From contig JAUVKM010000019.1 of NCBI GenBank assembly GCA_030596265.1, positions 1-15,688 of the forward strand: a stretch of 15,688 nt of DNA, read 5' to 3'. Positions 1 to 7,938 of the stretch are shown piece after piece (the first letter of the stretch is position 1; each line of letters starts with the position of its first letter). Under the pieces are notes generated by a model, which was not told the origin of the DNA, did no database searches, and was given only the letters and a program-made list of their open reading frames with translations. The position numbers were made by a program, and so were the translations under genes. This DNA is from Candidatus Cloacimonadota bacterium. GTDB lineage: Bacteria; Cloacimonadota; Cloacimonadia; Cloacimonadales; TCS61.

Positions 1-158
1 CTCAAACCATTAAAAATGGGAATATGAAATTTGAATGGATATATAATAAGAAGAACGGAAAAGCATTCACTGCTCAGGTTTGGTTGAGTAGCTTTAAATT
101 AAATTGTAAATCATTTATTCAAGCTACAATTCGGGAAATAACGGATATTACAGGTTAA
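1..158 (+). CDS. C-terminal end of a PAS-domain sensor protein (partial)
   Basis: The reading frame entering at base 3 stays open to a TAA at 156-158 and gives about 51 residues. The peptide (FEWIYNKKNGKAFTAQV, then ATIREITDITG at the end) matches the last strands of a PAS/PAC sensory domain, with its usual terminal 'x-R-D-I-T' type motif. No output domain follows, so in this protein PAS is the last domain, or the stop is premature; the rest lies outside the window. The next gene, also PAS-containing, starts 13 bases downstream on the same strand, so the two are probably co-transcribed signalling genes. The full architecture cannot be judged. The PAS call rests on a short segment. Confidence 0.6.
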   Translation, partial: QTIKNGNMKFEWIYNKKNGKAFTAQVWLSSFKLNCKSFIQATIREITDITG

Positions 159-171
159 TAATAATATAGAC

Positions 172-2193
172 ATGGCAAATACAACTAAAGAAAATAATCC
201 GCATCTGGAAGAACTTAATAATAAATTACAAAATGAGATTAATGACCGGAGAAAGATCGAGGAAGAGCTACAAAGAAAAAATCATGAATTACAATTAATT
301 TTGGAAACCTCAAAATACATCAATTCCAGCCTAGACTTAAATGAAGTATTTCAAAGAATTGCAATTGGTATAATGAACCATCTTAACTCTTATGGATGTG
401 CAATATACCTTCTTTCGGAAGATAGGAAAGAATTACTTCCACAATTCGTAATTGATCCCGTTTATGAAAAAGAGATTATGGCAACACCTTTGGATATTAA
501 TTCAAGCTTCACCGGAAAAGTTGTGAAAACAAAAAAAAGTATAATGTTCAACGATGCCGGACCTAATGAAAATGGATTTCAAATTCCCGGCACTACAGAA
601 GAAGAAGAAGAAAGAATAATTGCCTCTCCTTTTATCTATAATAATGAAGTACTTGGTGCTATTTGTTTAAACAAGATCGGTCCCTATTTCTCTGAGAATG
701 ACCTGAATTTACTTGATACTTTTGCAAATTATGTTACAACAACTATTAAAAATGCACAAAATTATCAGAAATTTCAGCATGAAGTACTTGAACGTACTTC
801 GGCTGAAAAAGCAAAAGAAGAAAGCGACAGAAAATTTATGAATCTACGCTCTAATGTACCCGTTGGATTATTCAGGGCTACACCTGAAGGAAAATTTATA
901 TCCGCTAATCCAGCAATTGTCTCGATGTTTGGTTTTGATTCTGAACAAGAATTCCTCTCTACATCTGTTAGCGAATTATATACTAATAAAAAAAGTAGGA
1001 ATCAACTGATCTCAATTTTAGAAAAAGAGAATAGTATTCGTAATTACGAGGTAGAACTGCAAAAGAAAAATGGTGAGAAACTTTGGTGTTTATTGAATAT
1101 TCATACTATACGTGATAATTCTGGTATTTGTATATATCAGGATGGTATCATTACAGATATTTCTAAAGAAAAACTAGCATCAAAGAACCTGGCTAAAACC
1201 CAATTCCGGCTGGAAACAATATTAGATAATGTTCCAAATATTATTTTATATGAGACGGGAGGAGCTAAAGAATTTGTTTCACAAAACATTAAAGAAATGT
1301 TGGGATATCCTGCAGAAGATTTTATTAATGATAAAAACAAATTTACTTCTCTAATTCATCCGGATGATAAAGAGTATATTAATCAAAAATATTCGGAATG
1401 GGAAAAAGCTGGGAAAAAAGGGTTACTTACATCGTGGTTTAGGGTCAAAAAAGCTGATGATTCTTACATCTGGATCGAAGATAGAATGCTGGAGTTTATT
1501 GATAAGAATAACATAAAATATCACGCTGGTGTAAATATTGATATCACGAATCTAAAGAATGCTGAAGAACAATTAAAAAATAGTTACAGCAAATTGCAAC
1601 GTATCCTTGAAGAAACAGTGGAAGGACTTGTTCAAGCAGTTGAGATGCGTGACCCATATACTGCCGGTCATCAACGACGTGTTTCTGATCTTGCTTCGGC
1701 AATTGCAAAGGAAATGAATTTTTCAGAAGATAAAATCAACGGAATTAAATTAGCTGCACTCGTTCATGATATTGGGAAAATAAATATTCCTGCAGAAATT
1801 CTGAGTAAACCCGGAAAACTTACAGAACCCGAATTTAATTTAATAAAGATGCATCCGCAAACAGGTTATGATATTTTAAAATCTATTGAATTTCCATGGC
1901 CAATTGCCGAAATAGTCCTTCAGCATCAGGAACGATATGATGGCTCTTCGTATCCAAATGGGTTAAAAGGTGAAGAGATACTCATGAAAGCACGGATTTT
2001 GGCAGTAGCAGATGTTATTGAAGCGATGTCTTCTCATCGGCCATACAGACCTTCATTAGGAATCAATATCGCATTAGAAGAGATTGAAAAAAATAGAAAT
2101 ATTTTATATGATCCAGAAGTTACAGATATATGTTTATCATTATTTAGAGAAAAAGGTTACAAATTTCCTAAAGCCCCTGCTGATATTATTTAG
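172..2193 (+). CDS. GAF-PAS-PAS-HD-GYP protein, predicted cyclic-di-GMP phosphodiesterase
   Basis: This 673-residue soluble signalling protein has no membrane segment or signal peptide. Domains in order: a charged coiled coil (about 10-45), GAF (about 50-200), PAS (about 217-335), a second PAS (about 346-465), a short coiled linker, then HD-GYP (about 477-660). The metal-binding and catalytic pattern is visible: H500, the H532-D533 pair in VHDIGK, H561 in KMHPQTG, H585 in LQHQERYDG, and D614 in AVADVIEAM. HD-GYP proteins hydrolyse cyclic-di-GMP to pGpG or GMP; GAF and PAS would sense a small ligand, redox state or light. The GYP triplet is S593-Y594-P595 here, a Gly-to-Ser change. The ATG at 172 has no clear Shine-Dalgarno sequence, but the next in-frame Met lies inside the GAF domain, so 172 is preferred. 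The gene follows a PAS-domain gene and converges on the gene ending at 2200. Function is confident; the signal sensed is unknown. Confidence 0.93.
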   Translation: MANTTKENNPHLEELNNKLQNEINDRRKIEEELQRKNHELQLILETSKYINSSLDLNEVFQRIAIGIMNHLNSYGCAIYLLSEDRKELLPQFVIDPVYEKEIMATPLDINSSFTGKVVKTKKSIMFNDAGPNENGFQIPGTTEEEEERIIASPFIYNNEVLGAICLNKIGPYFSENDLNLLDTFANYVTTTIKNAQNYQKFQHEVLERTSAEKAKEESDRKFMNLRSNVPVGLFRATPEGKFISANPAIVSMFGFDSEQEFLSTSVSELYTNKKSRNQLISILEKENSIRNYEVELQKKNGEKLWCLLNIHTIRDNSGICIYQDGIITDISKEKLASKNLAKTQFRLETILDNVPNIILYETGGAKEFVSQNIKEMLGYPAEDFINDKNKFTSLIHPDDKEYINQKYSEWEKAGKKGLLTSWFRVKKADDSYIWIEDRMLEFIDKNNIKYHAGVNIDITNLKNAEEQLKNSYSKLQRILEETVEGLVQAVEMRDPYTAGHQRRVSDLASAIAKEMNFSEDKINGIKLAALVHDIGKINIPAEILSKPGKLTEPEFNLIKMHPQTGYDILKSIEFPWPIAEIVLQHQERYDGSSYPNGLKGEEILMKARILAVADVIEAMSSHRPYRPSLGINIALEEIEKNRNILYDPEVTDICLSLFREKGYKFPKAPADII

Positions 2194-2199
2194 AATTTC

Positions 2200-2628
2200 T
2201 TAATCAAATAGACTATTTCTTTCAAAAGGTGAATTGTATTGTTTGAATTCAATTATAAATTTCACATTTTCCGAAGGATTATAATTCAATTGAAAATTTG
2301 GTAAAACTTTTGACGTATTGTCATTATTACCATCAAATTCTATCCCGCCTTGATGTGTTGCTGAACCAAAATTAACAAAATTCAAATCTACTTTCAGATT
2401 CAATTTAGAGTTAAATTTATAGTTAAGATGATTTGTATATACTGATTCATAGGCACTCTGACTATTAGAAGAGATACTGCTGCTGAATGATATTGAATGA
2501 TTTATAGTAAGATTGTTCATATTTATCATTGATGGTGTTAATAATTCCGGAGTAAATGCACTGTTTATTATATCGGCATTTAGGCTAAATGCTAAAATCA
2601 ATAAAGCGATTAACATTATTTTCTTCAT
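2200..2628 (-). CDS. Small exported beta-strand-rich protein, function unknown
   Basis: This 142-residue protein starts with a clear Sec signal peptide (MKKIMLIALLILAFSLNA, probable cleavage after SLNA). The mature part alternates polar and hydrophobic residues in runs such as LTINHSISFSSS, LNLKVDLNFVNFG and FQLNYNPSENVKFIIEF, as expected for amphipathic outer-membrane or periplasmic beta strands. There is no recognisable enzyme motif and no sorting tail. I have an impression of similar short exported proteins in FCB-group genomes but cannot name a family. The start is well supported: GAGAGG at 2634-2639 lies 5 bases before the ATG. The gene lies 94 bases after the Asp-box protein gene on the same strand and has its own promoter candidate, so it may be read alone or as the tail of that operon. 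It could be a remnant of a larger barrel, but no frameshift is visible. Confidence 0.75.
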   Translation of the reverse strand: MKKIMLIALLILAFSLNADIINSAFTPELLTPSMINMNNLTINHSISFSSSISSNSQSAYESVYTNHLNYKFNSKLNLKVDLNFVNFGSATHQGGIEFDGNNDNTSKVLPNFQLNYNPSENVKFIIEFKQYNSPFERNSLFD

Positions 2629-2646
2629 AGTTACCTCTCGTTACCT

Positions 2647-2674
2647 TTTATAGATTAAGTTAATTTTATGTCAA
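2647..2674 (-). promoter_or_regulatory. Sigma70-like promoter candidate for the small exported protein
   Basis: On the minus strand TTGACA (2674-2669) is followed after 16 bases by TATAAA (2652-2647), a near-consensus -35/-10 pair. Initiation would fall near 2640, just before the GAGAGG ribosome binding site, which implies a very short leader of about 12 bases. A perfect 12-base palindrome TTACTTAAGTAA (2676-2687) abuts the -35 and could be an operator. This is sequence match only, and such matches are common in AT-rich DNA. Confidence 0.45.
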
Positions 2675-2722
2675 ATTACTTAAGTAAAAAGATATTTACT
2701 CACTTAATTTAAAATCCAACAA

Positions 2723-5344
2723 TTATTTGATCAAGATCATTTTCTTCGTTGCTACAACCTGATCATCTAACTTTAATCTATATAAATAAGTTCCACTTGC
2801 AACCTTATTACCATTATCATCTTTGCTGTTCCACATAACCTTATTCACCGAATTTGAAACAGGATCTACCACATTCAATGTCTTTACCTTTTGCCCTTTT
2901 ATATTGAATATCTCAATTTCTGCTTGATAAACTGATCTCTGTAAATTGAAAGATATTGTCGTTTCGGGATTGAACGGATTAGGATAATTTTGTAGTAAAT
3001 TCACTCCAACAGTTACAATTTCTTCTTCTAAGCCTGTATTTAAATCATTCAAGTCCATTGTATAGGCAGAGCAACCATAAGTTCCAAGTAACAACGTCCT
3101 GGTTGGGTTGTGAATAAGCATATCGATAACCGGTACATTAGGCAATCCATCAGAAAGGCTTTGCCATTCACTTCCTCCATTTTCAGTGAAAAATACTCCT
3201 GCATCTGAACCAATAAAAATTCGGTTTGGAATTTCAGGATCAAGAATAATACAATTAATTGGTAATTGTGGAAGGTTGGAAGATATTTCTATCCAATTTT
3301 GTCCGAGATCTGTAGATTTATAAACATGAGGATAAGACTCATCCCAGCGAAAACCGGAAACAGTTACATAGATCGTGTTCATATCAAATGGATCTCCAGC
3401 AACCCTGGTTATCCAGCGATTCGGTAATCCTGCGGTGACATCTGACCAATTATTCCCGTCATCGGTAGAAACATGCACATTCCCATCATCTGTACCGGCA
3501 ATTACCACATTGGGATAATTAGGATTCACTGCAATTGTAGAGACAGTGTGATAACTGGTGCCGTTATCACCATCTGTCAGATCGTTACTTACAGCAGTCC
3601 AATAATTACCGCTATTTGTAGTTTTCCAGATACGATAGGTTCCAAAATAAAGAATTGCAGGATCTACAGGATGCATGGCAAGTGGAGAAGACCAGTTTTT
3701 TCGATCATTGTTCATCTGATCGGCTATATATTCAAACCATCCACCACCATTTGTAGATCTATATAAATTTCCCCATTGGTATTCAGCAAAAATTATATTG
3801 GGATTTGTGTAATCAACTTTACAGTAGAATCCGTCTCCACCCAAGATCACTTCCCAGTCATCCAGAGCACCGGTCATAGTTCTGATCGTGCTGTTATCCT
3901 GCGTACCACCATAAATTCTTTCCGGATTCAGGAAGTCCATTTCTATCGCATAAAACTGAGTTAGTGGAATATTATCAATTTTATTCCAGCTATTACCATA
4001 ATCATAGCTCGTATATAATCCGCCATCATTCCCTTCTACAATTCTACCTGTAAATTCATCAATGATCATGGCATGATGATCTACGTGTATTTCATCCATA
4101 TTTCCATAATCTGCAATTACTTGCCAGCTATCACCACCATTTTCGGTTCTACAAAGAGCTACTCCCATTGCATACACCCTATTTTCATTGGCAGGATCAA
4201 CATAGATCTGACCAAAATACCAACCGAAACTGGAATTCATGTCGGTAATGTTACCGTCATTGGTTTGATTCCAACTTGTTCCCCCATCTGTGGTTTTAAA
4301 TATTCCTAGGAAAGAATAACTTCCAACAGGCTGCTGATCATAAAATGCATATAATACTTCGGGATTACTTTTAGCAATCGTCAGGCCAATTCTCCCAACA
4401 CCATCGTGATTAGGAAGACCATTAGTCAGTTCATCCCAAGTATCTCCACCATCATTGGATTTATAGATACCGGACGAAAATCCTCCTGATCTACGATACT
4501 CTCTACCCCTCATACGTTCCCACATAGAAGCATACAAAATGTTCGGATTGGTAGGATGTTGAACGAGATCTACAGCCGCAGTTGAATCAGTGACAAACAG
4601 CTTTCTATCCCAGGTCAATCCACCATCATCACTACGATATATTCCACGCTCTTCATTAGGACTGAATAACGTTCCAGTTGCTGCTACAAATATTCTTTCA
4701 GAATTGGAATAATCTATAATTACCCTGCCAATATAAGCTGAGTTTTCCAAGCCGATATGTTCCCAGCTTTCACCTGCATTCACAGATTTATACATACCAT
4801 TGCCGATAAAACTAAAGCTGGATGAATTTGCCTCTCCAGTTCCAGCATATATTATATCTTCATTATTAGGGTCTATAGCCAGATCACCAATAGAAATGAC
4901 AGGCGCTTCGGTGAAGATATTCTCCCAATTTATCCCTTCATCAGTGGTTTTATAAATTCCACCTGAAGCGGCTCCTACATACCAGATTTCAGGACTGGAT
5001 GGGTGAATTGCCAGATCAGTAATACGACCACCCACATTGATCGGACCAGCCAATTCCCAATTATATTCACGGTTTCCTCTAGTTTGAGCATGTAATTCTG
5101 CAGCTTGCTGCAATCCTTCCAAATAATATTCATGCTTAATCTTATGATAAGGATAAGCTCGTTGATAGCCAAACCATTCATTGGGTAATGCTTTTGGTTC
5201 TTTTTTAATTTTTTCCCCGTAAGGTGTTTCAATAAACTCCGGATGAGAGATCTTTTTATGTTTAGGAACAGGTTTATATAACAATGTGCCAACAACAACA
5301 ATAAGCATTACTATTATTATGAATACGATGAATCTAGGTTTCAA
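2723..5344 (-). CDS. Asp-box (sortilin/BNR-type) beta-propeller surface protein with type IX-style sorting tail
   Basis: This protein of about 873 residues is predicted to be exported and surface-attached. Residues about 5-23 form one hydrophobic segment (FIVFIIIVMLIVVVGTLLY), a signal peptide or uncleaved anchor, followed by basic KPVPKHKK. The body opens with WELAGPINVGGRITDLAIHP and carries about a dozen Asp-box motifs of the S/T-x-D/N-x-G-x-x-W type, for example TTDEGINW, SDDGGLTW, SNDGGDTW, TTDGGTSW, STDDGNNW and STDLGQNW. These mark beta-propeller blades as in sortilin and BNR-repeat proteins. The last 80 residues are a sorting tail: NYPNPFNPETTISF, IEIFNIKGQKVKTL, SGTYLYRLKL. Start choice: GGAGG at 5350-5354 lies 5 bases before a TTG at 5344-5342, giving MKPRFIVF; an upstream in-frame TTG at 5356 overlaps that GGAGG and is unlikely. 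The gene is last in the exbB-to-coaE run, 18 bases after coaE. Sialidase activity cannot be claimed, since Asp-boxes are structural; adhesion or carbohydrate binding is equally possible. Confidence 0.88.
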   Translation of the reverse strand: MKPRFIVFIIIVMLIVVVGTLLYKPVPKHKKISHPEFIETPYGEKIKKEPKALPNEWFGYQRAYPYHKIKHEYYLEGLQQAAELHAQTRGNREYNWELAGPINVGGRITDLAIHPSSPEIWYVGAASGGIYKTTDEGINWENIFTEAPVISIGDLAIDPNNEDIIYAGTGEANSSSFSFIGNGMYKSVNAGESWEHIGLENSAYIGRVIIDYSNSERIFVAATGTLFSPNEERGIYRSDDGGLTWDRKLFVTDSTAAVDLVQHPTNPNILYASMWERMRGREYRRSGGFSSGIYKSNDGGDTWDELTNGLPNHDGVGRIGLTIAKSNPEVLYAFYDQQPVGSYSFLGIFKTTDGGTSWNQTNDGNITDMNSSFGWYFGQIYVDPANENRVYAMGVALCRTENGGDSWQVIADYGNMDEIHVDHHAMIIDEFTGRIVEGNDGGLYTSYDYGNSWNKIDNIPLTQFYAIEMDFLNPERIYGGTQDNSTIRTMTGALDDWEVILGGDGFYCKVDYTNPNIIFAEYQWGNLYRSTNGGGWFEYIADQMNNDRKNWSSPLAMHPVDPAILYFGTYRIWKTTNSGNYWTAVSNDLTDGDNGTSYHTVSTIAVNPNYPNVVIAGTDDGNVHVSTDDGNNWSDVTAGLPNRWITRVAGDPFDMNTIYVTVSGFRWDESYPHVYKSTDLGQNWIEISSNLPQLPINCIILDPEIPNRIFIGSDAGVFFTENGGSEWQSLSDGLPNVPVIDMLIHNPTRTLLLGTYGCSAYTMDLNDLNTGLEEEIVTVGVNLLQNYPNPFNPETTISFNLQRSVYQAEIEIFNIKGQKVKTLNVVDPVSNSVNKVMWNSKDDNGNKVASGTYLYRLKLDDQVVATKKMILIK

Positions 5345-5354
5345 AATATCCTCC
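5342..5354 (-). promoter_or_regulatory. Ribosome binding site that sets a TTG start for the Asp-box protein
   Basis: On the minus strand GGAGG (5354-5350) is followed by 5 bases and then TTG (5344-5342). No ATG or GTG is available nearby before the hydrophobic N-terminal segment. This spacing is ideal and places the start at 5344 rather than at the TTG of 5356. Confidence 0.75.
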
Positions 5355-5362
5355 AATTTCTA

Positions 5363-5995
5363 CTATAATTCTGTAATTTTTTTTATATCTTTCTTCTTTA
5401 GTTCTTTCAAATGTGGAAGAAGCCTCTGTAATTGCAAGAATAGATTATCCAGATCTGATTCATTTACAATATTGATGTCTGTCAGCTTCTGTTTATCTAA
5501 CTCCGGCATCTGGGAATTAATCCTTTTTTGAGCAAAATCTTTTGTGATTCCATCTCTTTTAATTATTCTCTCTATTCTTATCTCATCTCGAGCTGAGATA
5601 TTTATTGTAAGATCAAATGCCTTATGTAAGCCATTTTCAAAAAGTAATGGGATTTCAAATATAAGAACTTCTTGTGAGCTTGTATTAATAATTTGCTGCA
5701 TCCTCTTTCTGATCTCAGGATGTAGAACCTCATTCAATTGTATTCTTTTGCCTGCCGAATTAAAAATAATTTTCCCGAGTTTTGCTCGGTCTACAGAGCC
5801 ATTAATTATAATATCTTTTCCGAAAATATTTTCAATTTCATTTTTGAAATATTTATCGTTTAATAGTTCATGCCCAATCTTATCAGCATAGAATACTAGA
5901 TAGTTTTTCTCTTCAAACCATTTAGAAACAATTGATTTACCTGAAGCGATCCCGCCTGTTATTGCAACCAAAAATGGTCTATCAGGATGTTTCAT
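5363..5995 (-). CDS. coaE: Dephospho-CoA kinase
   Basis: CoaE phosphorylates the 3'-hydroxyl of dephospho-CoA with ATP, the last step of coenzyme A synthesis in the cytoplasm. The 210-residue length is normal for the family. The Walker A loop GGIASGKS is at residues 14-21. EIPLLFENGL is the conserved substrate-side motif. The C-terminal lid region has RIIKRDGITKDFAQKRINSQM, followed by a variant of the usual 'K-x-x-A-D-x-V-I-x-N' motif (KQKLTDINIVNESD). The start is supported by AAAGG seven bases upstream. The ATG lies inside the end of cdaA (14-base overlap), so translation is probably coupled. It sits in the middle of the long minus-strand operon, with the surface protein gene following 18 bases after its stop. 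Confidence 0.93.
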   Translation of the reverse strand: MKHPDRPFLVAITGGIASGKSIVSKWFEEKNYLVFYADKIGHELLNDKYFKNEIENIFGKDIIINGSVDRAKLGKIIFNSAGKRIQLNEVLHPEIRKRMQQIINTSSQEVLIFEIPLLFENGLHKAFDLTINISARDEIRIERIIKRDGITKDFAQKRINSQMPELDKQKLTDINIVNESDLDNLFLQLQRLLPHLKELKKKDIKKITEL

Positions 5996-6725
5996 CCTTT
6001 ATCCTTTGAGAAAGCTCATCAATTGTAAGCTCACTATAGAGTACTCCATTTTTTGCCACCGATATTTTACCGGTCTCTTCCGAAACGATTATAGAAAAAG
6101 AATCGGTGTTTTCTGTTACACCTATACCTGCCAAATGCCGCGTACCAAGTTTTTGTGAATATTCCACACTTTCGGAAAGAGGCAGCACAACCTTTACGGC
6201 ATACAATCTTTCATTTCTAACTATCACAGCACCATCATGAAGAATTGTTTTATTGTTGAAGATAGTTAGAAGTAATTTCACCGAGATCTGAGCATCGATA
6301 ATCTCTCCACTTTCGATATAATTATCCAATTTTCGTTTATTTTCTATAATTATCAGAGCACCTATTTTCCTAAAAGACATGATAGAAACTGCATTTAAAA
6401 GTGGAGAATAGAAAGATTTTTTTGCACTTTGAAAAAGTGTTTTCATGTCATGAGTCTGCGCAATACGGGCAAATAAATTTCTAATCTCATACTGGAATAG
6501 AACAATGAAGATAATAATCCAATAATCTTTAAAAACCTTCAAAATAGATGTCATCATATTCAGTTTTAATAACGATGCGGTTAAATATATTATGAACACT
6601 CCAAGCAGCCCCAATAACATTTGGTAGCCACCACTTTTAGTTAACAGAATGAAAACTCTATATAAAATAAATGCAACAATTATGATATCGATGATATCGG
6701 TAATTTTTGGTATAAAAATACTCAT
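5982..6725 (-). CDS. cdaA: Membrane diadenylate cyclase (DisA_N/CdaA family)
   Basis: This family condenses two ATP to cyclic-di-AMP at the cytoplasmic face of the inner membrane. The 247-residue protein has the CdaA layout: three hydrophobic helices (about 10-28, 33-52 and 60-78), a linker, then the DAC domain (about 90-235). The DGA motif is present as LHDGAVIV (D164-G165-A166), and IIVSEETGKISVAKNG is a strong family signature. The second catalytic motif, usually GTRHRAA, reads GTRHLAG (194-200), so the last Arg of the RHR triplet is Leu. Activity is therefore probable but not certain. The ATG overlaps the folP stop in a TAATG junction, so the two are probably translationally coupled; I recall folP-cdaA pairs in other FCB-group bacteria. 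No CdaR-like partner is in the window. Cyclic-di-AMP usually controls potassium, osmolyte and envelope homeostasis. Confidence 0.9.
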   Translation of the reverse strand: MSIFIPKITDIIDIIIVAFILYRVFILLTKSGGYQMLLGLLGVFIIYLTASLLKLNMMTSILKVFKDYWIIIFIVLFQYEIRNLFARIAQTHDMKTLFQSAKKSFYSPLLNAVSIMSFRKIGALIIIENKRKLDNYIESGEIIDAQISVKLLLTIFNNKTILHDGAVIVRNERLYAVKVVLPLSESVEYSQKLGTRHLAGIGVTENTDSFSIIVSEETGKISVAKNGVLYSELTIDELSQRIKDETS

Positions 6726-7924
6726 TATGCTTTCCTTATTTCTTTCATTACATTTAAGAAATTTTTCTGCTCATTCACATCATGAACACGTATTATTTCT
6801 ATATCATTTTGGAACGCAAATGCTGTAGAAGCAAGACTTCCAGCAAGTCGTTCCGTAGAATCTGAATCGTAGATATTCCCAATAAAACTTTTTCGTGATG
6901 CACCCAACATTATAGGAACACCGAGACATTTGAATTCAGATATTTTCTTTAAAATATTCAGGTTATCTTCCTGTCTTTTGCCAAAACCTATTCCAGGATC
7001 AATTATTATTCGTTCTCTATTAATTCCATTTTCTTCACAGAAATTTATACGTTCTTCAAAGAATGACAATATCTCTTCAATAACATCGTCATAATGAGGA
7101 TTGTCCTGCATTGTCTCAGGAGTTCCCCGCATATGCATTAATACTACAGGCACTTCAGGGAAGTTCTGTAATACTTTAACCATATCTGCATCAAATTGCA
7201 ACGCACTTATATCATTTAGTATGGAAGCCCCTGCCTGCAATGCTTCTTTTGCAACTTTAGCTTTAGTCGTATCTATAGAAATTGGAATATTTGTTTGTTT
7301 GCGCAATTCATTAATAATCGGAACTACTCTTTCTATTTCGGTTTCTGCACTAACTTTTTGTGCTCCTGGTCGGGTTGATTCACCGCCAATATCAATAATG
7401 TCAGATCCCTCGGCTATCATTTCCAAGGCTCGTTTAACAGCTTTATCTGCACCAAAATACCGATTCCCATCAGAAAAGCTATCGGGTGTAACATTGAGGA
7501 TTCCCATTATTTTGGTTTCATTTAATTCCAGTTTGGTTCCATTACAATTTAGAATCTTGCCTTGAGCATTTTCCAAATTATCAATAATATTTTTTAAATC
7601 TTGTTTTATTTCCGGTAACCCGAAAATTGTTTGATAATTCAGTTTTTTTACCAGTTTTTTAATTTTGTCCAAATTTCCCAAAAGTATTATATCGCTGAAT
7701 TCAAGTTTACCATTCACAACGCCCCGTGCAACAGCAGCATCACCACCAATCGAGAGCATTTCCTGTTTGAGGATATTAGCAGCTCCAAGATTTACTTGAA
7801 TGAGTTTTATTGAGAGTCCAATTGCTTTTGAAGCCATTACTTCAACACCTTGTGAAGAGACGTTGATCTTTATCAATTCTCTCTTTGCATCTTGCAGCGA
7901 ATTAATATTCAAGATCCTATTCAT
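6725..7924 (-). CDS. folP: Dihydropteroate synthase, long form with N-terminal extension
   Basis: The enzyme joins 6-hydroxymethyl-dihydropterin pyrophosphate to p-aminobenzoate in folate synthesis. The C-terminal 265 residues hold every classic DHPS motif: MGILNVTPDSFSDG (140-153), DIIDIGGESTRPGA (175-188), ISIDTTKAKVA, MHMRGTPETMQ, IIIDPGIGFGKRQEDN, LGASRKSFIG and RVHDVNEQK. The catalytic core looks complete. The first 130 residues are an extra domain with GGDAAVARGVVNG and a LPEIKQDL segment. The usual bacterial enzyme is about 270-285 residues, so this is the long form seen in some anaerobic bacteria; the role of the extension is unknown to me. The start at 7924 has a weak GGGG element 8 bases upstream and follows tonB by 14 bases. 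The stop overlaps the cdaA start. No other folate gene is in the window. Confidence 0.94.
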   Translation of the reverse strand: MNRILNINSLQDAKRELIKINVSSQGVEVMASKAIGLSIKLIQVNLGAANILKQEMLSIGGDAAVARGVVNGKLEFSDIILLGNLDKIKKLVKKLNYQTIFGLPEIKQDLKNIIDNLENAQGKILNCNGTKLELNETKIMGILNVTPDSFSDGNRYFGADKAVKRALEMIAEGSDIIDIGGESTRPGAQKVSAETEIERVVPIINELRKQTNIPISIDTTKAKVAKEALQAGASILNDISALQFDADMVKVLQNFPEVPVVLMHMRGTPETMQDNPHYDDVIEEILSFFEERINFCEENGINRERIIIDPGIGFGKRQEDNLNILKKISEFKCLGVPIMLGASRKSFIGNIYDSDSTERLAGSLASTAFAFQNDIEIIRVHDVNEQKNFLNVMKEIRKA

Positions 7925-7938
7925 TAATTATTCCCCAA

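Noticed and set aside
2723..5344. Naming the Asp-box protein a sialidase
   Set aside because: Asp-box repeats are structural and shared by many non-enzymatic propellers; I could not identify the arginine triad and catalytic residues of sialidases.
5345..5356. TTG at 5356 as start of the Asp-box protein
   Set aside because: It overlaps the only GGAGG sequence; that GGAGG is correctly placed for the TTG at 5344.
5544..5891. 115-codon plus-strand open frame opposite coaE
   Set aside because: Antisense shadow of a clear enzyme gene with no independent support.
7101..7565. 154-codon plus-strand open frame opposite folP
   Set aside because: Antisense to well-conserved DHPS motifs, no ribosome site, and Ser/Ile-rich composition typical of a complementary-strand shadow.
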